DNA of 64,000 nt. Source: Myoxocephalus aenaeus. Lineage: Eukaryota; Chordata; Actinopteri; Perciformes; Cottidae. The position numbers and the translations under genes were made by a program. The stretch is from positions 5,312,001 through 5,376,000 of the forward strand of contig JBAMJR010000089.1 in NCBI GenBank assembly GCA_038501785.1, read 5' to 3'. Within the stretch, counting starts at the first letter, position 1, and every line of letters starts with the position of its first letter. Positions 37,501 to 49,500 of this stretch are shown piece after piece. Under the pieces are notes generated by a model. It ran no database searches. It saw only the letters and a program-made list of their open reading frames with translations, and was not told the DNA's origin.

Positions 37501-38929
37501 CTGCATTTTATGTGCAATAAATGCAGTGAAACTGTGGAGTGGAAAAATGACGCAAATCATAAGCTGAATTACAAGTCTCCATAGAATGCTGCTTTCTAAA
37601 TACAATTACCACTTTTTTTCAATACAGTAATGGTTTTTACTGCTCCAAATCTCAGCTGATGACATTGCAGTCACACACAAAAACTCAATCCTCAAGCCCT
37701 CGCGAAATCTGATTAGCGCCAGCTTTGGTGAGAGTGAGAAGGCAAGAGGGGGTTTCGAAATCACTCACTTTTTTCTCCTCTGGGCTGTTGCCAGGAAGTA
37801 GGATCCGCAGTATAATGTCAAAGACGGGGCAAGCGCGGGCAGGTGAAGGCAAGTTATCGCTGAGTGGTAGGGACCCGCCAGGGGAGAGGAGTTGCTTTGA
37901 TCTAGAAATAGACAGACAACATAACTATAGAAAACTTTCTTTTCTTTATGTGCAATAAAATCCATCTCTGCACTGACAAGGACAGGAAACTGAGTATTAA
38001 ATATTTATGTTGATGTAAACAGCCCTCTACTTTAACAAGTTTCAGATAGAATCATGCACACAAAAATATATATCTTTTCCTCTACTTGATTCTGTTAAAC
38101 CACAGGTGTCTTTTCATAACGTCTGTCGACCTCCACCGATTTTACAATTGTGCCTTGGGAAAAGCAAGTGTCAAGAGGACATTGCTCTATATCCAACTTA
38201 AGAGCTGGACAAGGAGGAGAAATTGATTTTGTCTGGACACAGTACAAAATAAAATTGTGTATCTGGGCTCACTGAGCACTGATGCTTTGTTGGGAGTTGT
38301 TTTAGATTCAGTCCGGCATTGGCTCTGACTTAATGTGATTAAAGGTTTGAAGGAGAGGAAGGAGGAAAAGCTGGAGAGGTAGTGAGAGCAAGAAAAGTGG
38401 ACAGATAGATGGCATGCCGGCGAGAGGAGAGGTTGACTGGGCGGGTTGAGGCTTAAGAGAATGACAGACTGGCTGCCAGAATTGGAGGATGAGGGAGTGC
38501 GACAGATGCGGTAAACAGAACTAAAGATGACTTAATACAGGGGCTACCAGGAAGTACTGTAATGAGATGCATTTGATCAGAGGTACATCCAAGATGCAGA
38601 ATGTTCATTCAGAGAGAAAAAGGTGAGTAGAGTGGAGTACTAACTGTTTAACTAACAGTCAAACTGAAATATTGACAGAATAAAAAAGTCCACGCAATAT
38701 ATACTGGCCAACTGTATAGCATCCGCCAAATTAAATAAGAACAGCACAAAGAACCTCCCAAAAAGATAAAGGTTAAATATTGGAAAATATCATTTCCAGG
38801 ATAACAGTTACATGGTATAGTCTTGCGGGGGCTGAGGTAATCTCACTTTGTGATGAAAATACAGACACGGAAACAACCTGCTGCTAACACGCCAATATAT
38901 TGCACAACATGCCCCTAAACTAGGGCTGC
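33411..38929. other. no gene recognised
   Basis: Contains a (CA)n tract and possible transposon scraps at about 34310-34380 (GGGATGCACCTATTGATCAG) and 35585-35645 (AGAGGTCGACCGATAATGG), neither with a second end. Nothing else is supported. Confidence 0.5.
34455..34506. repeat. (CA)n microsatellite
   Basis: About 26 CA units. Confidence 0.97.
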
Positions 38930-39430
38930 ACAATCAATCTAAATTCTATGGAAAATCGCAATATGGCCTACTGACATTTTCACATCGCAGGAGGCGCAAT
39001 ATTTGTTACGGGCAAAATACAATTTTAAATCAAATATTGTCTCGCTGCAAAGATACCATGGCCAACACATATTCCACTGACTTAAGAAAACAACTTAGTT
39101 TGGTACAGATCACCGCAAAAAACACACATCATCATTTTAATAATTATGTAAAAACTATCATCCCCTCTAACATCGCAAATCATAACGCAATTGCAATTAA
39201 GTCAAAATTCTCTCATTCCACCTTCTTTTTTTTTATGTGAACTTTTTCTTGCTTTCTTTAGTCTTCCACAAATGTAAAACTAGTATTTCATTGGGCTTTT
39301 GGACTGTCGGTCTCAAGATTTTGTAAATTGTGATGAGCATTTTTCATAATTTGAGATTATTTATAGACCAAACGATTAATCAAATAAGAAGTTGACATAA
39401 TAATCAACATTTAACTGTTTTAGCCCTAAA
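38930..39430. repeat. degenerate TAGGGCTGCAC-type repeat(s)
   Basis: TAGGGCTGCACAATCAATCT at the left and TTTTAGCCCTAAATAA at the right are inverted-end-like, with AAAATCGCAATATGGC, ATCGCAAATCATAACGCAAT and GACCAAACGATTAATCAAAT between. This is the layout of abundant non-autonomous fish transposons. No matching flanking duplication was seen, so it may be two fused relics. Confidence 0.45.
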
Positions 39431-39647
39431 TAAGTGTTTGTCAGCCTAAAAGTGAGAAGAAATTGCAGTGCAGATATCCCAAAGATGTGTTTACGGTCAT
39501 TTACAAACTGTCATGTTGCAATTAGACATCACCTTTTTCTTACATAGGACAAATACTTTAACAATCCGTCATTATCCCACAAACTCACAAATATCGATAT
39601 TGGTATCGGTTGCACTCTATTGGTGCAACAAGCAGGAGACACATGGG

Positions 39648-39930
39648 GTGCATCTCAAGGCTCTAAATTGTCGTTTCCTCGCTCCTCGATTGAACCGGAA
39701 GTGGTTCTGCGCCGCCATCTTGACGGCCGTCCCAAAGCTCTTATTCTGCTATGAGGAGCGAGGATCGAGGATCGAGGAGGGAAATCGGAGGAGCCATGAT
39801 CGAGGAGCCCCGAGAGCAGGCTTCCAGGAAGTGTTTTAACGCTGGACACGCCCCCTCACTGCTCATCTGTTATGTGATTGGACGCTGCAGCTGCGCGGAC
39901 TGATCGCTGGAGTTTCATAGCAGAGACAAT
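39648..39930. repeat. MITE-like segment starting GGGTGCATCTCAAGGCTCTA
   Basis: Starts with a variant of the same 24-bp motif found at about 39931 and 40750. Contains GCTCCTCGATTGAACCGGAA and GAGGATCGAGGATCGAGGAG, partly inverted copies of one another. It abuts the larger inverted repeat that follows. Confidence 0.5.
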
Positions 39931-39963
39931 GGGTGCATCCCAAGTCTCTAAATTGCATCCCCG

Positions 39964-41143
39964 TTTCCCTCACTTGCGTCTTTTCCTTGCGTCTTAGTCC
40001 CTCCCACCAGGGATGCATAGAGAGACGCAAGGAAACCAAGCGAGGAGAGAAGACGCGAGGAAACATGTTTTAAGAGACATGAGACGTCCTTTCCTCTGAC
40101 GCGTCACGTGAAGCGACGTCGGTTTATGATGACTGCAGCCGCCTGACAGCTGATCACATCTGATCAGCTGTCAGTCGCTTTAACAGCTGATGAGTTTTGT
40201 CCGGAGAGTTTTTAGCGAACATTTTAAAAAAATGCACTTAAAATATTGATAAAAATGATCGTATGTTTTCAGTTGATTTAATGGTGTTAAACTACTACTT
40301 ATATTAATAAAGACAAAGTTATCATGAGTGTCAGAGTGGAGATGTTTTCTCTATCGTCTGTTACCGTTTAATAAACTGCATTGAGTATTTATATACTGTG
40401 ATGTGTCGTGCTTATACGCGCAGGATCCATTTCTACCGGCGGAATGCGTCTTATTTATTTATTATTTACGTCTGTATGTTTTGAAATTCTGATTGTGACA
40501 TCATTATAAAATAACCCACAATATAAATATAGTTTCTCTTCATTACGTGTTGTAAAAAGTGTTTCCTCTCTCCAGCTCTCTGATTTTAATTACATACATA
40601 ATACAAGTTATTGAGGGAAACAACAGATCAAATCTTTGAAGACAGTTGTTTGTGGTCCTTTTGTTGTTCAGACCTACTATGAACATATTTTAACCAGATG
40701 GTGAATAAGAAAACAGATTTAATATATAGCTTGAGTTTAATCTGTGATTGGGTGCATCCCAAGTCTCTAAATGTTCATGATAACTTTGTCTTTATTAATA
40801 TAAGTAGTAGTTTAACACCATTACAATCAACTGAAAACATACAACATACATTTTTATAAATATTTTAAGTGCATTTTTATTGGAATGTTCGCTAAAAACT
40901 CTCCAGACAAAACTCCGTCAGCTGTTAAAGCGCCTGACAGCTGATCAGATGAGATCAGCTGTCAGTCGGCCGCAGTCATCATAAACCGACGTCGCTTCAC
41001 GTGACGCGTCAGAGGAAAGGGCGTCTCATGTCTCTTAAAACATATTTCCTCGCGTCTTCTCTCCTCGCTTGGTTTCCTTGCGTCTCTCCATGTATCCCTG
41101 GTGGGAGGGACTAAGACGCAAGGAAAGGACGCAAGTGAGGGAA
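39964..41143. repeat. large inverted repeat, arms of about 365 bp around a 447-bp spacer
   Basis: The left arm 39964-40327 and right arm 40775-41143 are near-complementary. Examples are TTCCCTCACTTGCGTC with GACGCAAGTGAGGGAA, GACGCGTCACGTGAAGCGAC with its reverse, and AAAGACAAAGTTATCATGA with its reverse. GGGTGCATCCCAAGTCTCTA precedes the left arm (39931) and recurs in the same orientation just inside the right arm (40750). No ORF of note. Fold-back or nested MITE structure. Confidence 0.9.
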
Positions 41144-41439
41144 TGTACCCAAGCAGCTGCCTCAACCCCATCAACTAACTGCTCTGCCAACCCAATGATG
41201 CCTACTAAAGGCGAACATGTCTCTTGAGGAATGTTCATTTTTTATACTTGTGGTGTGTTCCCCATTAATATGACACACATCTGCATAATTTACTGAAGTC
41301 TATAGTGCTGACTTTTCACTCATACTAATGAAGTTCATTAACCAGGCATGCTGTTTGCCGGATTTTGTTGACAAGAGCACGTTGCAATTTCTTGTTCAAA
41401 ACACCACCCATACAGTATTTGGAGCGTTAACGACACCGT

Positions 41440-41880
41440 TTTTTGGAATTGGTTAGGACATTTTCTTTAGAGCTCTCACGGCCATTTAGGCCAAAACACA
41501 CCACGTTTTCCCCTGAACGTGTGTTGCTCTCTAAGTGGCCCCACAGGACAGCACCACAGGCCACCGTACAGACGGCTCCCATCAGTCCAGGCAGAGGTCC
41601 AGGCCTCGGCCCAATACGGCTCACAAGCCCCCTGCTGCGCACCAACAGCCTCTCAGCCCGCCTCATAATTATTCTGTTGGTCCCGTTAAGAGACTCTCTC
41701 CCTGCTCCATTACTCACACACTGCCAAAGATCCTGCAAAGAGGCTCCCCAGGCTGCACCGCTACGCAGCTGCGACTGTGTAGGTAGAGGCACATGTGTAA
41801 ACAAACGGAGCAGGCTCAAGGTGTGCTTTAACTTCAAACATTGCCTCATTATGGCACAAACGCCGTGATTAAGATGCTTT
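41440..41880. other. GC-richer patch with overlapping open frames on both strands
   Basis: Plus-strand frames of 141 and 83 codons and a minus-strand frame of 177 codons overlap here. All are proline/arginine/leucine-rich translations of a GC-richer patch, and none has a recognisable domain. It could be a regulatory element or an exon I cannot identify. Confidence 0.4.
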
Positions 41881-42480
41881 GCTCGCAACACCTTAATAAA
41901 GCTTTTAACCAAATAAAGGATAAAACGTTTCATGTGTTGTAAAGCGTTTATGCTTAACAAGATCTAAATAGAAAGGCTGAACCATTTTATATGCAGCATA
42001 TAGGTATTTTCAAATAGGCCCATTGGATTTGGACGTGTGGTTCTCTTGTCCATTTTTATCAAATACGCTGTTGAGAAAAAGAGAGCTGAGAACGCGCTTC
42101 ATGATAGCGAAGAAACCGTATAACTTATTACAAGCAGCCTTGAAAACATCTTCACAGACAAGGATATGTTCTTCAGGTCGCCAAGGTCAAACGTGAGTTG
42201 AAAAAAGAACACTGGCATTACCCTCGATGATGACATTACCAGTAATCTAGTTCTCACACATCAAACGTGCAAACCAGCAACTCTCATGGGCAGTGAAGAA
42301 GTAGCAAATTAAAAAGAAAATACACAAAAAAAATCTAAACCTGCCATTAACCTGTCATCCCATCAGCCATGTCCGACAGCAACATGAAAACCTTCCAAAT
42401 TCAATTTAAACAAAAGGATGAAGCCACCTGACGGCAACATTTTACTATGTGCTGGATTTCATGGTAACAAACATAATCCT

Positions 42481-42795
42481 AGGGCCGGGTGGAGAAAATC
42501 TAAAATCACAATATTTTTGGCCAAATACCTTGATATCAACAGCTGCAATACTGCAGGGTTGACTGTTGGTGCTTTCACAAAATATTTACACAGTGAGATT
42601 TTTGATAAATAATCATCAGTAGTGTGAATACATATACAGAAGCTAGAACAGTCTAGTTCATTCAGAATAGTACATCGCTTTACTGTAATGCGGCATTTAA
42701 AACCAGGAAAAGACGACTCTGACAATATAACGATATTCACAATCTAAGAAGATGTCTAGTCTTACTCTCATATTACGATATCGATACATTTCCCA
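42481..42795. repeat. common teleost non-autonomous repeat (CACAATATTTTTGGCCAAAT type)
   Basis: GGGCCGGGTGGAGAAAATC, CACAATATTTTTGGCCAAAT, ACCTTGATATCAAC, GGTGCTTTCACAAAATATTT, ACACAGTGAGATTTTTGATA, AAAACCAGGAAAAGACGA and ATTACGATATCGATACATTT, then CCCAGCC, follow a layout I recognise from many fish genomes. The ends are weakly inverted (GGGCYGGG / CCCAGCC). Confidence 0.65.
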
Positions 42796-43484
42796 GCCAT
42801 ATGAATATTGAAAATAGCCACATAGAGACAACTGAGTAAAAAAACACTCTTGGATTTTAAGAGTCTTTGTAGTCATTGCAGTAACCCAGGAGAACCGCCC
42901 ATTGGCCTGTGAAGATTGTGGCGAAGAAATTGGAAATTAAATGTAGACTGCCACAACACTGCAGAGGACGTCAAGAGAAGTGACTGCACTGAAAGGGGTG
43001 TGGGCAAAGGACAGCCAGATAGTTCATCAAGCAACAGCTCCATCTAGTGGTCGCCGAAGTAAAGCTAAAACATTGGAAATGACAGTGATTTGGGTTTCTG
43101 TGCAAGGTGACCCATGCTGTAAATTGCTATGCTGGCCTTTGGATGCCAAAAGCAAGACGCTTTAGTTTGAGTGCATCTCTCCCAAGTCAATGAGCTGCAT
43201 ACATTTCTATCATGAGAACCGGAGCAAAAACTAGGAATAGTGAAGCAGAGGGTGAAAATACACTTATTTTTAAGCAGATTTAATACAACTGGGATGAAAA
43301 CTAGTGGTTCAAAAGTTATGTTGACACTAAAGCAGTGCATATTTAAACATTGGCCCAACACTGCCAACATTACATCTGCAAAGTTGACCATTTGAGTTGA
43401 CCACAAAACTTTCTAGATAAAGTTGATGCTGTGTCCGAAGTCAATTAACGACTGTACAAACTGTCCAAACGCTGTATCGTGACG

Positions 43485-44108
43485 TGACGTCACCTCTCAC
43501 GGTGGAAAAGTTGTAATGTTTTGTTAGGTGTTCCACCTTCCCAAAAGAAAACTCGTGATTGAATAACGCAATATGTAGCGTTAAGGTTATTGCTTTCTTA
43601 TAATAGTAAATAAATAATTAAAAAACGAATTTGGTGGTTTTCCAGCTCGCTGCGTCAACCTAGTTAACGTTAACTAGCTAGCTAGTTAACGTTAACTAGC
43701 TAGGTCAGTTAACGTTAACCCGTAGTTAACCTTTTACAACCAAACCTAACGAGACTATGAAGACGTCTCATGTTTTACATTGGAGACTTCCATATTAACG
43801 TTGGCTGACTTACATTAAGTCAAGTAGTGAGTCAGCTAAACTAGCTAATGCGAGGCATCTCAAAAAACGTATTATTTTATTAAATTATGAGATAAGCTAA
43901 TGATAACGCTGCACTTCAGTGTTTTAATACGACTTACCTATTATGAAGACATTTCCTGAATCGTCTGTGCAAGAATAGTACACAAATAACCCCCCTTGCT
44001 GGCATAAGTAACTCAACTATAAGAGTTTCATTAATTAAACCCGCTTTTGAAGTTCGGAGTTGGCCTCTTTTTCTCCGCGCGAAAAAAAGACGCCAACCGG
44101 AAGTGACG
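43485..44108 (-). promoter_or_regulatory. candidate promoter and first untranslated exon downstream of gab1
   Basis: The patch contains a perfect CRE (TGACGTCA, 43485-43492), an ETS-type CCGGAAGTGACG (44097-44108), CCGCGCGA, and several GTTAACGTTAAC palindromes. On the minus strand, sequence after the ETS site runs without a long ORF to ATAATAG followed by GTAAGTC (donor at 43938/43937), as expected of a 5' UTR exon. It starts about 600 bp after the likely gab1 poly(A) site. Alternatively these motifs belong to a MITE. Confidence 0.3.
43660..43722. repeat. tandem palindromes of GTTAACGTTAAC
   Basis: CTAGTTAACGTTAACTAGCT is followed by a second copy and a third partial one. Each GTTAACGTTAAC is self-complementary, and the pair forms a longer dyad about CTAG. 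Confidence 0.9.
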
Positions 44109-44692
44109 CCCTACTCCACGATCTAAAATGTGCAGACGTTGTATAATTACTAAGTCTACCTGAAATACTGCATATTTAAAGTTGCCATCATTTTTAATGT
44201 GTATATCACATCTAAATCTAATGCTTGCTTTGTGCGAAAATATTATGGACCACGTCCATGCCGCCACCTTTATTTGGTTTAAGAAAAAAGTGAAAATACA
44301 TATTACATATTTTATACTTTAGGGAAACTAGAAATGCTCAAATTCAAGATATGTTCAGTTTACTTGTTAGACGTTTGAAGACAGGAATTCTGATGATATG
44401 GTCATAGTTGCAGGCTATAATTTCTCAGAATGTCGAGGCAATTTTCTTGATAACTTTCAACTCTTAGAGATCAAGGTGCAAGCTTGTGAGCTTTTGGAAA
44501 GGTATTATCAATTTTGCAATATGCATGTGATTAAAAAGACTGAAATGAAAACCAAAATAAAAGAACACTCAACATGCACAGGACATAAAGTTACTTTAAC
44601 ATTTCTTGACCTTCTCTTTTCCATTTAGATTTTCTTATCATCATCACGGAAATCATACTGAAGAAAGACAATACATGCATAAGAGGTTGGAT

Positions 44693-44698
44693 TTTATT
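44693..44698 (-). promoter_or_regulatory. candidate gab1 poly(A) signal
   Basis: AATAAA on the minus strand (TTTATT on the plus strand), 1.65 kb downstream of the gab1 stop. I saw no better-placed copy in a quick scan of the interval, giving a plausible long 3' UTR over 44690-46351. Position alone supports it; no transcript evidence is available. Confidence 0.4.
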
Positions 44699-46351
44699 TA
44701 GTCCATTTTCAAAATTTACATTTTCTGTCGAGATTCATAAAAAAAGATAAAGCATCATCAGCTTTGCAGTCCGTATCACAAAAAGACTGCAATAAGGAAA
44801 GAGTGAAGTAGAATGAAGATGACTTGGTAGGCACATTTTTCAAATGATACATGTTAATCTAATTGATGGCAAAATATGTACAGCAATGATTTTATCTTGT
44901 GGTAGCACATGCTTGGGACTTCCGCGTCAGAGTTCACAGGTTAGTAAAGCACAGATTTATGCAGACAAAGACTTTTTCACGGTCTATAAAAGATGTATCA
45001 AGTTGACCACATGAGGCAGTCAATTTCCCAAAACTGTATGCCAGTTCAATTTGAAATAAATTAAACCTAAAATGAGAGAGAAATGAGGAATATCAATGAA
45101 CTTGTGAAACTAATTGACTGGCGCTTGTCAAACTAAGCATTTTAACAGACTTTAGCAAATTAATCAAGAATACTGAGCTAAAAGTGGACAAGACATCCAC
45201 CTGATGAAATAACTTGAGAAATAAATTAGAAATGGTTAGTTGTATTGTAAGTACCTGATTTTCTCTCTCTAGCCTAAGTTTGATACCTTTGCATAACTTA
45301 TATAAAACCTGTCACTTTCTTTTAAAAACTCACAGTAATTCATTCATTTATCACAAGTCCTGATACCACCTAAGACAGGCACAGGATTCTACCCTGCAGA
45401 ATCCACATACCCTCGAGTCAAACACGCTGGATATTCCATACAAATAAAGGACACTTTTCCTGTTTATATACATAACACTTTTGTACAGTCTTTGCACTTC
45501 CATTATAACAGATTGAAGCATCTCCACATACAAAGTAAATGGAAATCAAATCATGTTCAGTGGATTAAACCTTGAGTGAATCCAAAGCTTAAATTGAGCA
45601 CTTGGTTACATGTAAAATGAACGAGTTCAACTGCCTTTACATTGAAAGAAAGAAAAAGAAAAAAAACTATGAAATTCTGTCGCACTGGATTATCTTGGAG
45701 ATAAAGTTTGAAGTTTGCCATAAACACAGTTCAGGGTGAGTTTCAGCCATCCACACCAACTTGGTGAAAAATTGTAAAACTGACCCGTGACCAGTGCCCA
45801 TGGAAACGTCACTCCACTCAAACAGGAGAAACAACAACAAAAAAACTCTGTTAACCAGCTATGCTAAGTAGTAGAGTGTTGCATTGATAAAGTATTGTGA
45901 TCATGTTATCAAGTGATTCAATTTATACTCCCAAACATCAAAACAGCATTATAATTTAAGGAAATGTTAACTGTGGATCCGCCCACCAGCCATTGAAAGT
46001 TGAACAACAGAACAAACAAAAAAAGACTCTAATCCAATATAGGAGGCAGTGAATGTTCAAAGTTTGTGGGTCTGCTTAAGTTAAACCCCCGAAGACAAGT
46101 CCAGTCATTCCACCTGCTTTCATACTGCAAACAGCTTATTCCTGGCTCATACCACTTCCTACGACTGTACACACAGTGCTGTCCTAGGCCTAACAGCAGT
46201 GTAAACTAAACAGTTGAGTGGCTATGAAGCTCCACGACACATGGAAGGGGACAGCTGGACCGTCCCAAAGCACACACCCGAGCCTACACTAGTGTAAAAG
46301 GCCCAACAGTTTGAGGGTATGGAGGGTGGGTTGGCGGTTGGGACAACAGGG

Positions 46352-46510
46352 TCACTTGGGTCCCTTGGAAAGGGTGTCTGTCTCAGTGGATTGGCGGCCA
46401 TCGTTCCAGGCCTCTCGTGTGCTCTTAAGGGCCTGTGTCCGTTGCTGGTCCACAACCACGTAGTCAACACGCTCATCCGACACTGCCATTCCAGTTCCAT
46501 TGCTTTTAAC
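46352..46510 (-). CDS. gab1: gab1 last coding exon: second SHP2 site and stop
   Basis: Acceptor ATGAAG, then GTT AAA AGC. It encodes DERVDYVVVDQQRTQALKS (human Tyr659 SHP2 site), TREAWNDGRQSTE and the terminal SKGPK, followed by TGA at 46354-46352. The C-terminus follows human GAB1 closely. Confidence 0.96.
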   Translation of the reverse strand, partial: VKSNGTGMAVSDERVDYVVVDQQRTQALKSTREAWNDGRQSTETDTLSKGPK

Positions 46511-49500
46511 CTTCATAAAGAAAACACAAAACACAAAACAGGTCTGTCTTGGAGTTCCTTTAAAATTACTTGTGAACATATGGCTCAGGATGTGAGGGCT
46601 GATTCATTCCTACCTTCCTAGGTGGGGTAGACTTCCCGGAGTCAAGATCCAAATCCAGGTACTCCACCTGTTTGTCTCCCTTCGGCTTCACCATCGGGCT
46701 GCTCCCACCATCCGCAGTCATGGGGGCACCGAGCTTCATGTTCTACATAAGCCAGAAAAGGATGCTTTTATTCACTGAATAGGAACATTAAACCAGTGTC
46801 AGTGAAGCAAAGTCATACTTCAATACAATCTAGCATTGTCACAATAACTAATATTGGTTTGTTAAGACTGCAAGAGATTGACTGATTTGATTTCCCAAAA
46901 TGTTGGTACTTTCACAATGTTCTGCGAGCCCTTCAGATGATGCAATTACAGGTCTGATGGTTTGTGGATTGGGACATTTAAAAGGATGAAAAAATAAACA
47001 GCAATACACAATTAACCCGAAATGTGTGTGTACAATTAGCCAACATAATCAGTCCACGTAAACTAATTGTCAAAATTGGAGCAGTGAATAACAGCACTAC
47101 TTAGATGAAATTGATCATCGTTTCATCAGCGAACATCTTTTCATCTCGCTAGTCCGATTAAACAGGCACCAGACCGGAAAAGTGTGTTCGCTGAAGCGTG
47201 TATTCATCATTTTGCTGATACAGACAACAAAAATGGGCACCAGACTGACATGCCCAAACTCCAGTTGATTCAAGACTATCCAATGAAATACAAAATAAAA
47301 TCTCAGATTTTAATTTCAATTCTGAAAAGGTTTTTCAGATTGCAGAGTTTATGTTATTGTGTAGTTTATTATGCTTTCCCCATTTTAAACTGAATAAAGT
47401 AGTGGTGGGTCAGTGACATCACTTTGGGTTTACAGCAAATTCAAGATAAGGAGAAAAAGCTTTAGTGTTAGTAGAGAAAAATCAAAATTATGGTATTGTG
47501 ACAACACTAAAAGGTAAATGTTGGACCTGTAGGTAGTGTTAATTTCTAACTACAAGTTGGGGTGGTGTTATTATAACTAAGATGGTGACAAAACTAGTGC
47601 ATACTAATTGTAATGAAAGTAATGGTATTTCACATCTTAAAATCACTGCACTGCAAACTGAGTACCCAAGCAACCGTTTCTAGCCGGTGTTGGGGAGGGA
47701 TAAAAGCACAGCAAAGTATGCACGATGAACTTGCCGACTGTCTGATCAAATGATAACACCTTAAACTGGTAACCCCTGGTATTCTCACAGAGCAGGCCAT
47801 GCACGTCTAACCTGGCAACCCTGCTCACCTCCTCTATGATGTAAAGGTCCTCCACCTCCCTCTTTACAGGGGTGATGGGGACTGTGCAGTAGAAGGACTC
47901 CTCTCTACATAGCGTGAGAAGGAAGCAGTGACAAAGGAAAAAAGAAACAGCAGATGGTCAAGAACGAAATGCGGGAAAAAGAGAACGAATGAAGCCAGAG
48001 TCTGGTGAAGCCAAAGAAATGAGGAACTAGGGAGAAAGAAATTAACATAAGTGATGAAAGAACAGGAAGTCAGCAGACAATATCAAAGCAAATGTTGGGA
48101 AAAGTTAAATTGTTACAGCAAGAAAAACAGGAAAATTATTCACCTAACTGTAAGATAAAGAAACCCCAATGACAGAAATGCCATCCCATCAATGTATGGC
48201 CGATGTGCCCACTATTATTAAGGTTACATAAGCCAATTGTGCCAATGCCTATAAAACAATGCCTATAAAACAAAAAGTGATCTTTTGATTTACAGTAAGA
48301 GTACTTATTTGACAAAACAAGTTTGTTTTTTTAAAGAACACAATACCTGAAAAAATAGAGAATAAAGAAAGCAGAGCTGCAGAATAAGAAGAAATTGCAA
48401 GGAAAAGAGTTGAAGTGGCGAGGAGTCCATCTGCAGCAACCAGTTATTTGTCCACACTAATGTATGCCTTAGAGGAGCGAGAGCTGGAAATAGGCTTTCT
48501 AATAGTTTCTGAGCAGCAATTACAGGTTAACATTCTAGGTTGCATGGTGTTCAACCCTGAAAACTTTGCCTGCCTCATACATACTCTCTACTGTATTTAC
48601 AGTGCATCTGTAGTAACACTGTCTTTGTAAATGTTATACACACAACAATGATTTTAAATAGTCTCAACAAGCCACAAAAACATATCACCATAATAATCAA
48701 ATAAGACATTGAGCACATTTTTCCAGAGCTTTGATTATCTGCGATTTGAGATTAGAAAACAATAATCATGCAACTTCTTATATCAGAGGATAGTTGTGTG
48801 TTACATACTGGTTCATCTGTGGACTTATTAGAGACCATGGCTACATAATTCTCATCACAGTCTTCGGAGTCAGTGCTGGAGGCCGTACTATGCACTGACG
48901 CGGGTCTCGTTGGCATTGGAAACCTAGAAAGACTGAGCAGCATTCACAATGTTTACACACCGACTTCCAGACAAGTACAGTCTCTGGTGAATACAAAATA
49001 TATCACAGACATAACAGCCACAGCTATAAATCCACTGCAGCCTGCGGAGTCCCTGCAGCACAAAGCACAGGAGTAGACCTGATACCGGACAATAAACTGC
49101 ATTCAGCATACTGTAGCTCTGAGGCAGATCCCAGACCAGCGTCTATGAGCAGTGCTACGTCGGTCACAAGGTGACTAAAGATGTGACTAAGGTAAAGCAT
49201 GAAGTGTTAGTGCCTACTTATTCAGTTAATTGTATCCACTACAAAAGGGAATGTTCACGCCAAATAATATTTTGACTACAAAAAAAGAGAATAAAACTCA
49301 ACTGTGTTTTGTGTTGGTAATTTAAAACAGTTAGGGCAATGCACAGTTTCCGTAACATCAGCTGCCGAAGTTTAGTCCCTTGAAGAAGTGCAGTAATTTA
49401 TTTGTAGCTATATAGCTATTTATTTTTTTAAAGCACAACTAATAATGTTGTTTTTTAAAGGGCTCAGGAAACAGAGTGGTGTGAACATGCCCTTAGTTGT

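Noticed and set aside
44031..44267. 78-codon minus-strand frame with a Kozak-like GGCGGCATGG near its start
   Set aside because: The ATG is in another frame, and the frame itself starts at GTG and has no recognisable content.
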